Source of the DNA: Sphingomonadales bacterium | Lineage (GTDB): Bacteria > Pseudomonadota > Alphaproteobacteria > Sphingomonadales > Sphingomonadaceae | Direction of reading: 5' to 3' | Length of the DNA: 64,000 nucleotides | Assembly (NCBI GenBank): GCA_027486415.1 | Contig: JAIXPC010000008.1 | Coordinates: forward strand, 1-64,000 | Shown here: piece after piece, positions 51,143-59,431 of the stretch | Layout of the letters: each line of letters opens with the position of its first letter | Position numbering within the stretch: the stretch's first letter is position 1 | Program-made: the position numbers and the translations under genes | The notes under the pieces: model-generated | The model's input: the letters and a program-made list of their open reading frames with translations, nothing else | The model's database searches: none | What the model was told of the DNA's origin: nothing

Positions 51143-52176
51143 GCGACGTGGACGAGCCTTTTGACGCCGATGCCGCTGCCGCCGCGTGGGATGCAAGACT
51201 GCGTAGCGCGCAGGCCACCGACGAGGATCATCGCGCCTTCCAGAACTGGCTGCACGCAGCGCCGGAACACCACGACGCCTACGACCGGCTGCAGGCCGCC
51301 TTGCGCGCGCTGCGCCGTCACGGCGATCTGCCCGAACTGAGCGCGCTGCGCGACGAGGCGCGGCGCACGGTAGCAGCCAACCGCAAGCGCCGGTGGCAGC
51401 GGCGCTGGGCCCAGCGAGGCCTGTCGATTGCCGCAAGCATTGCCGCCATCGGACTGTATTTCGGCCTGCCGCAGGATGTCCGGCCACTGACGCCCGCGTC
51501 CATTGAACAGACGTTCGCGACCACATCGGAACAGCGCACACGGATAAAACTGGTCGACGGGTCACTGGTGACGCTCGATTCCGGCACGCGCATTGCCGTG
51601 CGATTTGCGCCGGGCAACCGGGCCGTGCGCCTGATCAGCGGGCGGGCGCTGTTCCGCGTCGCAAAGGATGCGGCGCGGCCGTTCACGGTGACGGCCGGCG
51701 ATCGCACCGTCACGGCATTGGGCACGGTGTTTGATGTGCGGGTGCTGCCGCGCGAGATGCGGGTGACACTGGCCGAAGGCATGGTGGCCGTCCGCCCCGT
51801 CACCGGCCCCGGCGCCGTGCAGCATATCCTGCAACCGCGCCAGCAGCTGGTGGCAATGGCTGGCAGTGCCTCTGCTGCGGTGCGAACGGTCGATCTTCGC
51901 ACGGTGCTGGCGTGGGCCGATCGCCAATTCTTCTTTGAAGACGAACCGTTGGCCACGGCGGCGGAGGAGATCAACCGCTCGACCGATCTGACTTTGGTGG
52001 TCGATCCTGCCGTCGCCTCGTTGCGGATCAACGGCGTCTTCCGCGTCCGCGACGAAGCGGCCTTTGCCGAGGCGCTGGAACTGGCGCTGCCGGTGGCCGT
52101 GCGCCGCGACGGCAATGGCCGGCTGATCGTCACCCGTGCCGGTGGCAAACCCTTGAACGTTGCAACCAAAGAGTGA
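51139..52176 (+). CDS. FecR-family anti-sigma/signal transducer
   Basis: AFQNWLHAAPEHHDAYDRLQ, TM, ATTSEQRTRIKLVDGSLVTLDSGTRIAVRFAPGNRAVRLISGRALFRVAKDAARPFTVTAGDRTVTALGTVFDVR. ATGA overlap with the sigma gene. Confidence 0.94.
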   Translation: MSDVDEPFDADAAAAAWDARLRSAQATDEDHRAFQNWLHAAPEHHDAYDRLQAALRALRRHGDLPELSALRDEARRTVAANRKRRWQRRWAQRGLSIAASIAAIGLYFGLPQDVRPLTPASIEQTFATTSEQRTRIKLVDGSLVTLDSGTRIAVRFAPGNRAVRLISGRALFRVAKDAARPFTVTAGDRTVTALGTVFDVRVLPREMRVTLAEGMVAVRPVTGPGAVQHILQPRQQLVAMAGSASAAVRTVDLRTVLAWADRQFFFEDEPLATAAEEINRSTDLTLVVDPAVASLRINGVFRVRDEAAFAEALELALPVAVRRDGNGRLIVTRAGGKPLNVATKE

Positions 52177-53492
52177 GCCTGATGCAAAAATCCCTGTTCC
52201 GCCTGGCCCTGGCCGCATCGCTGATCCCGCTGCCGGCGCTGGCCCAGACCGCGCCCGATCCGGCCCGCCTGAAGGCCGATGTGGAAAAGCTGGTCAGCTT
52301 TGGCACCCGTCACACGCTGTCCGATCCCGATCACCCGACCCGCGGCATTGGCGCTGCCCGGCGCTGGTATGCGGCCGAAATGGCCAAGATCGGCAACGGC
52401 TGCGGTGGCTGCATCAGCGTTTCGACCATCGAGCGCGTCTTCACCAATGATCGCGTGCCCAAGGGCGCCAATGTCGTCGATGTGCTCGCCGTGCAGAAGG
52501 GCCGGGATCCGAACCGCGTCATCATCGTGCAGGGCCATATCGACAGCCGCGTGACCGACGTGATGAACGCCACCGCCGATGCCCCCGGCGCGAACGACGA
52601 TGCGTCGGGCGTGGCGCTGGTGATGGAAGCGGCGCGCATCCTTTCGAAACAGACGTTCGACGCCACCATCATCTATGCCGCGCTGTCGGGCGAGGAGCAG
52701 GGACTTTTGGGCGGCACACTGCTGGCCGAAACCGCCAGGGAACGCGGCTGGGTGGTGAGCGCCGTGCTCAACAACGATATCGTGGGCAACACGATCGGCC
52801 AGAACGGCACCCGAGTAGCCGACCGGGTGCGCGTGTTTTCGGAAGGCATCCGATATTCCGAAAGCCAGGCCGAACAGCTGGCGCGGCGCGGCAATGGCGG
52901 GGAGGACGACGGCCCCAGCCGCGCGCTGGCCAAGGCAATCGATCATGTCGCAACCGGCATCAAGGGCGGGATCGACGTGTTCGTCGATCGCCGGCCCGAC
53001 CGTTTTGGCCGTGGCGGCGATCATGAGCCCTTCCTGCGCCTGGGCTATCCGGCCGTCCGTTTTTCGGTGGGGATCGAAAATTACACCCAGCAGCACCAGG
53101 ATCTGCGGACGGTGGACGGCATCGAATATGGTGACACGCCGGACAAGATGGACTTTCCCTATCTGGCCAAGGTGACGGCGATCAACGTTGCCGCCATCCG
53201 CCGCCTCGCTGCCGCCCCTGCGGCCCCGGCCACCGTGGCGCTGAATGGCGCTGTCGGCAGTGACACCAGGGTCACGTGGGCCGCCGTGCCGAACGCCGCC
53301 GGCTATCGCATCCACTGGCGCCGCAACGACGCGCAGGACTGGACGCAGCACCAGGACGTCGCCGCCGGCACCACCGAGTTGCTGCTGAAGAACCTGATCG
53401 TCGATGATCATTTCTTCGGCGTGGCCGCGCTGGCCGCCGATGGGTCGGAAAGCCTGGTCACCTTCGGCGGCAGCGCACCCCGCCGGCGCTGA
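52173..53492 (+). CDS. Secreted M28-family metallopeptidase (aminopeptidase)
   Basis: Signal QKSLFRLALAASLIPLPALAQ; VIIVQGHIDSRVT, GANDDASGVALVMEAARIL, AALSGEEQGLLGG, DRFGRGGDHEPF zinc-ligand motifs. Confidence 0.92.
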   Translation: MSLMQKSLFRLALAASLIPLPALAQTAPDPARLKADVEKLVSFGTRHTLSDPDHPTRGIGAARRWYAAEMAKIGNGCGGCISVSTIERVFTNDRVPKGANVVDVLAVQKGRDPNRVIIVQGHIDSRVTDVMNATADAPGANDDASGVALVMEAARILSKQTFDATIIYAALSGEEQGLLGGTLLAETARERGWVVSAVLNNDIVGNTIGQNGTRVADRVRVFSEGIRYSESQAEQLARRGNGGEDDGPSRALAKAIDHVATGIKGGIDVFVDRRPDRFGRGGDHEPFLRLGYPAVRFSVGIENYTQQHQDLRTVDGIEYGDTPDKMDFPYLAKVTAINVAAIRRLAAAPAAPATVALNGAVGSDTRVTWAAVPNAAGYRIHWRRNDAQDWTQHQDVAAGTTELLLKNLIVDDHFFGVAALAADGSESLVTFGGSAPRRR

Positions 53493-53514
53493 CCACCCAC
53501 TGCTGCAACACGAA

Positions 53515-53549
53515 AGGCCCGTGCCGGTGATCCCGGCACGGGCCTTTTT
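53515..53549 (+). terminator. Rho-independent terminator of the sigma/FecR/M28 operon
   Basis: AAGGCCCGTGCCGGTGATCCCGGCACGGGCCTTTTTC: long stem followed by a T-run. Confidence 0.9.
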
Positions 53550-53570
53550 CCTTGTCCGGTTTCAGGCACA

Positions 53571-53612
53571 AAAAAACCGGGCGCCGCGGGGGATGCAACC
53601 CGCGGCGCCCGG
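53571..53612 (-). terminator. Rho-independent terminator of the TonB-dependent receptor gene
   Basis: On the minus strand CCGGGCGCCGCGGGTTGCATCCCCCGCGGCGCCCGGTTTTTT: perfect stem plus T6. Confidence 0.9.
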
Positions 53613-53624
53613 CCCGTTGCCCGC

Positions 53625-56600
53625 TTACATCTTGAAGCGGAAGCCCATGCGATAGCTGCGGCCCAGCAGGTCATAGACCGGCGAGACGCCGAACGACGTG
53701 CCGTTGCTGGGCACCGGCGGCGGATCCTTGTCGAACAGGTTTTCGACAACCGCGAACAGGGTGACCGTGCGGCCGGCGATCTTCACGTCGAAGTTCTGCG
53801 CCAGTTCCCAGTACCAGACGGCCGGGATGTTGTTGAACGCCGGATCGACGCCGTTGCGCTCGGTCGGCCGCAGGTTGCTGACCACGCCGGGGCCAAGGTA
53901 ACGGGCGGTCACCGTGGTGCGGCTGGCGCCGACCGAATAGGTGGCCGAACCGAAACCGCGCCATTTCAGGCTGGTCGGCGTGCCCAGGTCCGGCGGGGTG
54001 GTGTCACCCGGCAGGGCGGTGCGATCCTGCAGGCGCTGCGAGGCCAGCACGCGCAGCGAGAGCGATCCCGGCAGCTTGTCCGAGATGTTGCTCAGGCTCG
54101 TGCGGTAGCTGATTTCATAGTCGATGCCTTCAACTTCCACGTTCTGGGCGTTGATGGCGCCGGTGAGCAGAGTGGCACCAGTGAGGCCGGTGCTGCCCGG
54201 AACCGGGATGATCGACTGGCAGGCCGACGGGCTGGCCGGGCGGTTGAAGCCATAGCACAGATCGAGCAGCAGCTGGCCGCCGACACCGAAGATCGCATCC
54301 TTGATGTTGATCTTGTACCAGTCAACCGTGGCGGACAGGCCCGGCGCCCAGCTCGGCTGATAGACGCCGCCAACGGTCCAGGTGTCGGCGATTTCCGGGG
54401 TCAGGCGCGGGTTGCCGCCGGTCAGCGTCACGAACTGCACCAGCGGGCCGTTCGGCTGGCTGCGATCCAGGAACTGGTTCACGAACTGGCTCTGGGGCGC
54501 GAACAGGTCGTTCAGGTTCGGCGCGCGGATGTCGCGCGAACGGGTGGCGCGCAGGCGCAGATCGCCAAAGCGATAGGCGCCGCCCACCTTCCACGTCGTC
54601 ACCGCACCGCTGGTCGAATAATCGGTGCGACGCACGGCGCCGTTCAGATCGAGATCGCCGACCGCCGAATCCTTCAGCAGCGGGATCAGGGTTTCGCCGA
54701 AGAATTCCTTCACGTTGTAACCGGCAGCGCCCGGCTGCGGATTGCCCACGAACCAGCGGCGCGCCAGCGAGTTGGCGTCGGCGGTGGCCACGAAGGATTC
54801 TTCGCGATATTCAAAGCCGGCTGCGAACGACACCGGGCCGGCCCAGGTCGAGAACGGGCTGTACTGGGCGTCGATGGCATAGACATCGAGAGCGATGTCC
54901 AGATCCTGGCGGGTGCGGAACCCGTCGCTTTCGCCCGTCACCCACGCGATCGACTGCGCGCCCAGCGAGCCTTCGCCGAACACGTTCATGGGGACGCAAC
55001 CGTTGGTCGGGTTGGCGATGGTGGAACGGCAGACCGCCGCGCCCGCCGCAACGCCGGGCACACCGCCCACCGCCGGGTTGCCGGTGACATCCACCGCCTG
55101 GTTGAAGCGCTCGACAAGGATGTTGTTGTCACGCGTGTACCAGACGTTGCTGCGGCCACGCTGGAAATAGGCGCGCCACTTGCCGCTGTCGGCGAACGAG
55201 CCTTCCAGCGCGAACAGCAGGCGGTTCTGGCGGCGGTTGTAGCCGGCCTCGCCGATGTTCTCGCCCGGGCGGTTGACCAGGTCATAGAACAGCCGGTTCA
55301 TGCGGAACGAGGTCAGGCCGTTGGCATCCATCGCCGACCGGATGGTCTGCGGGATGAACGGGTTGTCCCGGTTGATGGTCAGCGCGCTGGTGGCGCCGGT
55401 GCCGCTGCGGTTGTAGACGGCCGACCAGTTGATCGTGTCGTTGCCGGCATAGGTGGCTTCAAAGATGGCCTTGACGTTGTCGGTCACCTCATAGCTGAGG
55501 CGGCCATAGACGCTCCAGTTCGACACGTCGGGCAGCAGCGCGCCACGGCCCGACAGCGGTTCGACGGTGCCACCGGCCTGCACGTTGCCCTGGGTGAGCG
55601 AGGGCGGGCCAAAGATGAACTGGCCAACGGCACCGCCCGGCAGGAAGTTGGTGCCGTTGAGCGGCCCGCCGGTGATCACGCCGCCCGGCGTGCTGGTCGA
55701 ACCGGCGTCGGTCCGCACGATCAGGCCGGGCTGGCCATTGGTGGCCGTCCAGTTCGGGTTCTGCAGCAGGCGCAGGCCAGGCTGGAACCAGTCGCGGCCA
55801 TTGGTGAACATCGACACCCGGTCGCCCTGGATGAAGTTGCCGCTGAGGAGCACATGGCCGCGGCCGCCGGCGAAGGACGAGCCCCAGGCCAGGTCGCCGC
55901 TGATCAGACGACCATCGTTGCGATCGGTCTGGTTGTAGTTGAACGAGCCCTTGAGGCCCTTGAACTCGGTATCGAGGATGAAGTTGACGACGCCGGCGAC
56001 GGCATCCGAACCATAGGCGGCCGAAGCACCGCCGGTCACCACGTCGACACGCTTGACGAGGTTCTGCGGCAGCATGTTGACGTCAACGGCCGGCAGCAGG
56101 CCCGACCCGACGACACGGCGGCCATCGAGCAGCACGAGCGTGCGGTTGATGCCAAGGCCGCGGGCGTTGATCTGGTTGGCACCGCCGTTGGCGTTGGCAA
56201 ACAGGGTGGTGGCACGCGGCGACTGGCCCTGGCCGATGGCCGGCAGCTGGTTCACATAGTCGGCGATGTTGACCGGGTTGCGCTGGGCGATGTCTTCCAT
56301 CGTCACCACCGTGGTCGGCACCGGGGCGTTGGTGCCGTCACGCACGATGCGCGACCCGGTCACCACCATCTCGATCTTCTCGGCCTCTTCTTCTTCGGCA
56401 GCGGCAACGGCGGGGGTGCCCGGCGCCGGCGCAGCAGCGGCCTGATCGCCTTCCATGTTGTAGGCGATGGTGCGGACGCCCGCCTGGCCACCGTTGGCGC
56501 GCAGGGTGATGATGGCATCACCTTCGGCGCTGAGGCCCGTGCCCTGCAGCAACGTCTTCAGCGCGGCGCCCGGCGCCATTTCGCCGTGGACGCCCGGCGA

Positions 56601-56807
56601 GCGCTTGCCGGCGACCTGCTGGCTGGAAAAGATGATGTCCTGATTGGCCTGACGCGCGAAATTGTTGAGCGCGCGCGCCAGCGTATCGCCGGCGATATCG
56701 AACTTGCGCGCCTGGGCCGAAGCCGAAGCCGGCGTCGCCACCATTGCCACCGCCAGCACCGCCAGCGAACTGAAACCCAAACCCGTCAAACGAGAGCCGA
56801 CACGCAT
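53625..56807 (-). CDS. TonB-dependent receptor with N-terminal STN (secretin/TonB short) domain
   Basis: STN: RKFDIAGDTLARALNNFARQANQDIIFSSQQVAGKRSPGVHGEMAPGAALKTLLQGTGL. Plug: IVRDGTNAPVPTTVVTMEDIAQRNPVNIADYVNQLPA; C-terminal LLGRSYRMGFRFKM. Confidence 0.94.
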   Translation of the reverse strand: MRVGSRLTGLGFSSLAVLAVAMVATPASASAQARKFDIAGDTLARALNNFARQANQDIIFSSQQVAGKRSPGVHGEMAPGAALKTLLQGTGLSAEGDAIITLRANGGQAGVRTIAYNMEGDQAAAAPAPGTPAVAAAEEEEAEKIEMVVTGSRIVRDGTNAPVPTTVVTMEDIAQRNPVNIADYVNQLPAIGQGQSPRATTLFANANGGANQINARGLGINRTLVLLDGRRVVGSGLLPAVDVNMLPQNLVKRVDVVTGGASAAYGSDAVAGVVNFILDTEFKGLKGSFNYNQTDRNDGRLISGDLAWGSSFAGGRGHVLLSGNFIQGDRVSMFTNGRDWFQPGLRLLQNPNWTATNGQPGLIVRTDAGSTSTPGGVITGGPLNGTNFLPGGAVGQFIFGPPSLTQGNVQAGGTVEPLSGRGALLPDVSNWSVYGRLSYEVTDNVKAIFEATYAGNDTINWSAVYNRSGTGATSALTINRDNPFIPQTIRSAMDANGLTSFRMNRLFYDLVNRPGENIGEAGYNRRQNRLLFALEGSFADSGKWRAYFQRGRSNVWYTRDNNILVERFNQAVDVTGNPAVGGVPGVAAGAAVCRSTIANPTNGCVPMNVFGEGSLGAQSIAWVTGESDGFRTRQDLDIALDVYAIDAQYSPFSTWAGPVSFAAGFEYREESFVATADANSLARRWFVGNPQPGAAGYNVKEFFGETLIPLLKDSAVGDLDLNGAVRRTDYSTSGAVTTWKVGGAYRFGDLRLRATRSRDIRAPNLNDLFAPQSQFVNQFLDRSQPNGPLVQFVTLTGGNPRLTPEIADTWTVGGVYQPSWAPGLSATVDWYKINIKDAIFGVGGQLLLDLCYGFNRPASPSACQSIIPVPGSTGLTGATLLTGAINAQNVEVEGIDYEISYRTSLSNISDKLPGSLSLRVLASQRLQDRTALPGDTTPPDLGTPTSLKWRGFGSATYSVGASRTTVTARYLGPGVVSNLRPTERNGVDPAFNNIPAVWYWELAQNFDVKIAGRTVTLFAVVENLFDKDPPPVPSNGTSFGVSPVYDLLGRSYRMGFRFKM

Positions 56808-56949
56808 CGCATAGTCCCCCTGAAAACCGGTCCCAATACCGGTGCGCCCTCTCAGACGCAGAAGCTGTCCGATCCCGCCAGAAAAATGTCATGAAATTGC
56901 GTGCGACATGATGCCGGCCCGCCACGTGTTGCGTGAAGACAACAGTGGT

Positions 56950-59022
56950 TCAGGCGTCCTGGTGCAGCCCGGCATCGCGCAGCAGGGACGTCAGCTTGTC
57001 GGCAAGATCCTTGCTGCGGAAGGGTTTGGTCAGCTGCGGCAGGTCGGCCGCAATGCCTTCGGCCCCGGTGTAGCCCGAAATCACCAGCACCGGGAAACCC
57101 GGCCGCCGCGCCCGCACGGCGTGAACCAGATCGACGCCGCTCATGCCCGGCAACAGATAATCGGTGATCAACAGGTCGGGTACCTGGCCGTCGTGCAGCA
57201 GTTGCAGCGCATGCTCGCCGGAATTGGCCTCCAGCACCGCGTAGCCGAGGTAATCGAGGATCTGGCTGATCAGGAAGCGCACATCCACTTCGTCGTCGAC
57301 CAGCATCACCCGCAGCTGTCGCTGCGCTGCCGGCGCGCCGTCGCCGTCCCCGGCCTGCGCTGCCGCCGCCGTCAGGCTGACCGGCAACCACATCTGTACC
57401 GTGGTGCCACGGCCCGGTTCGCTGGTGATATGAAGCCCGCCACCCAGCTGCGCGCACAGGCCTTCCACCATGGACAGGCCCAGCCCGGTCCCGTTGCCGA
57501 TCGCCTTGGTGGTGAAGAAGGGTTCGGCGGCGCGGGCGCGCGTCGTCTCGTCCATGCCGACGCCGGTATCGGCCACGGCGAGACAGACATAGTCGCCCGG
57601 CTCCACGCCCGCCGCATGCCCCTTCCCTGCGGATTCGCGAAACGCGCGGATCGTCAGCGTGCCGCCGGCCGGCATGGCGTCGCGGGCATTGACCCCCAGG
57701 TTGAGGATGGCGAGTTCAAGCTGGTTGGCATCGGCATTCACCAAGGGCAGTTCGGCGTCCACCTCCATGGCGACAGCGATGTTGCGGCCCACCGTGCTGC
57801 CGATCAGTTCGCCCATCGACGTGATCAGTTGCGCCAGATCGACCGCCACCGCCTGCAGCGGCTGTTGCCGGGCAAAGGCCAGCAGGCGCTGCACCAGCGT
57901 CTTGGCGCGCTCGGCCGATCGCAGCGCCGCCTCCACCAGCCTCTGTTCGAGTTCATTGCCGACACCGCGCGAATTGAGCGTGTCCAGCGTGCCCATGATC
58001 GGCGTGAGCAGATTGTTGAAATCATGGGCCACGCCGCCGGTCAGCCGCCCGATGGCCTCCATCTTCTGCGCCTGGCGCAGCGCCGCCGCCGTCATGGTCA
58101 GTTCGCGGGTGCGCTCGGCCACCTTGTCCTCCAGCGTGGCGTTGAGCTGGGTCAGTTGTTCCAGCGTCTGGTGTTCGAGGGTGACATCATGGCCCTGAAG
58201 GAAAATGCCCGTGGTCAGCCCCTCTTCACCCGGGATCGGCTGACAGGTGAGGGTCAGCCGCAAGGGCACCGGCTCAGTCCCCGGCGCCTTGATCAGCGCC
58301 ATTGGCACGCCGTGCGCGACATAGGCCTCACCCGACGCATAGGTGCGGTCCAGCGCCTCGATCATCCCGGTGCCTTCCAGTTCGGGAAAGGCTTCCCGCA
58401 AGGTGCGGCCGATGAAATCGCGATTGCCGGCCACCCTGATGAAGGCCTCGTTCACATACTCGAACCGATGTTCCGGCTGTCGCAGGATGGCGACAAAGCC
58501 CGGCACTTGGGCAAACAGCAGTGTCTGCCGCTCCCGTTCAGCAATCAGCCGCCGTTCGGCCAGCACACGCGCCGTTGTTTCAACTGCGGCGCAGAAGATG
58601 CCGGCAATGTTGCCTTCATCATCGCGCAGCGGTGAATAGGAGAAGCTGAACCAGCATTGCTCGGGATAATCGCCGCGCTCGATCACGCATGGCATGTCAT
58701 CGCGCCAGACGGATTCGCCGCGTAGCGCCCCCTCCACAAACAGGCGGATATCACTCCACACTTCGGCCCAGACCTCGGCGAATGGCCGTCCCAGCGCCTG
58801 CGGATGTTTCTTGCCCAGCACCGACCGGTAGGCATCATTGTAGAGCAGGGTCAATTCCGGCCCCCACGCCACGAACATCATGTGGTTGGCAGGCAGGATC
58901 ATGCCCACCGCCGTCCGCAGGGACTGCGGCCAGGTCTCCGGTGGGCCAAGGGGGTTCGCGGACCAGTCGAGCGCCCGCATCAGCGCCCGCAGTTCGCCGC
59001 CCGCTTCGAAGATCCGATCCAT
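56950..59022 (-). CDS. Hybrid sensor histidine kinase/response regulator (PAS, HisKA, HATPase, REC)
   Basis: H-box RLTGGVAHDFNNLLTPIMGTLDTL, HATPase GNGTGLGLSMVEGL, REC PDLLITDYLLPGMSGVDLVHAV. Confidence 0.92.
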   Translation of the reverse strand: MDRIFEAGGELRALMRALDWSANPLGPPETWPQSLRTAVGMILPANHMMFVAWGPELTLLYNDAYRSVLGKKHPQALGRPFAEVWAEVWSDIRLFVEGALRGESVWRDDMPCVIERGDYPEQCWFSFSYSPLRDDEGNIAGIFCAAVETTARVLAERRLIAERERQTLLFAQVPGFVAILRQPEHRFEYVNEAFIRVAGNRDFIGRTLREAFPELEGTGMIEALDRTYASGEAYVAHGVPMALIKAPGTEPVPLRLTLTCQPIPGEEGLTTGIFLQGHDVTLEHQTLEQLTQLNATLEDKVAERTRELTMTAAALRQAQKMEAIGRLTGGVAHDFNNLLTPIMGTLDTLNSRGVGNELEQRLVEAALRSAERAKTLVQRLLAFARQQPLQAVAVDLAQLITSMGELIGSTVGRNIAVAMEVDAELPLVNADANQLELAILNLGVNARDAMPAGGTLTIRAFRESAGKGHAAGVEPGDYVCLAVADTGVGMDETTRARAAEPFFTTKAIGNGTGLGLSMVEGLCAQLGGGLHITSEPGRGTTVQMWLPVSLTAAAAQAGDGDGAPAAQRQLRVMLVDDEVDVRFLISQILDYLGYAVLEANSGEHALQLLHDGQVPDLLITDYLLPGMSGVDLVHAVRARRPGFPVLVISGYTGAEGIAADLPQLTKPFRSKDLADKLTSLLRDAGLHQDA

Positions 59023-59194
59023 AGTGCTGATCCATCGCGCAGGAGGTGGAGAAGCGTTTCGATGCCGGGCCGAAACCGTGATTTCCCCCAGAAAAGCCGG
59101 CAGCCGGCTGCGGGGGCAAGAGCGCATAACTACCTAGCGGCTGTCTACGCCGGTCGTTGCGGTGACATGACTGGAGCGGTTCTGAACGGGAAAA

Positions 59195-59285
59195 TGGCGG
59201 AGCGGGAGGGATTCGAACCCTCGATGAGCTTTTGACCCATACACACTTTCCAGGCGTGCGCCTTCGACCACTCGGCCACCGCTCC
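59195..59285 (-). tRNA. tRNA-Ser(GGA)
   Basis: Minus strand GGAGCGGTGGCCGAGTGGTCGAAGGCGCACGCCTGGAAAGTGTGTATGGGTCAAAAGCTCATCGAGGGTTCGAATCCCTCCCGCTCCGCCA: full cloverleaf with long variable arm, GGA anticodon, encoded CCA. Confidence 0.96.
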
Positions 59286-59356
59286 GCACCTGGAACGGCG
59301 CCGCGATAGCAAGGGTGGGCGGCGGCGTAAACCGCCCGCACCGCCCGAGGGGCAAA

Positions 59357-59392
59357 AAAGAAAAGGGGCGGCGCCTTGTGGCACCGCCCCTT
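59357..59392 (-). terminator. Rho-independent terminator of the flagellin gene
   Basis: Minus strand AAGGGGCGGTGCCACAAGGCGCCGCCCCTTTTCTTTTTT: hairpin plus T-rich tail. Confidence 0.85.
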
Positions 59393-59431
59393 CCGACGAG
59401 CCCCCACGCGGGGGAACACGGCGTTTTCGTG

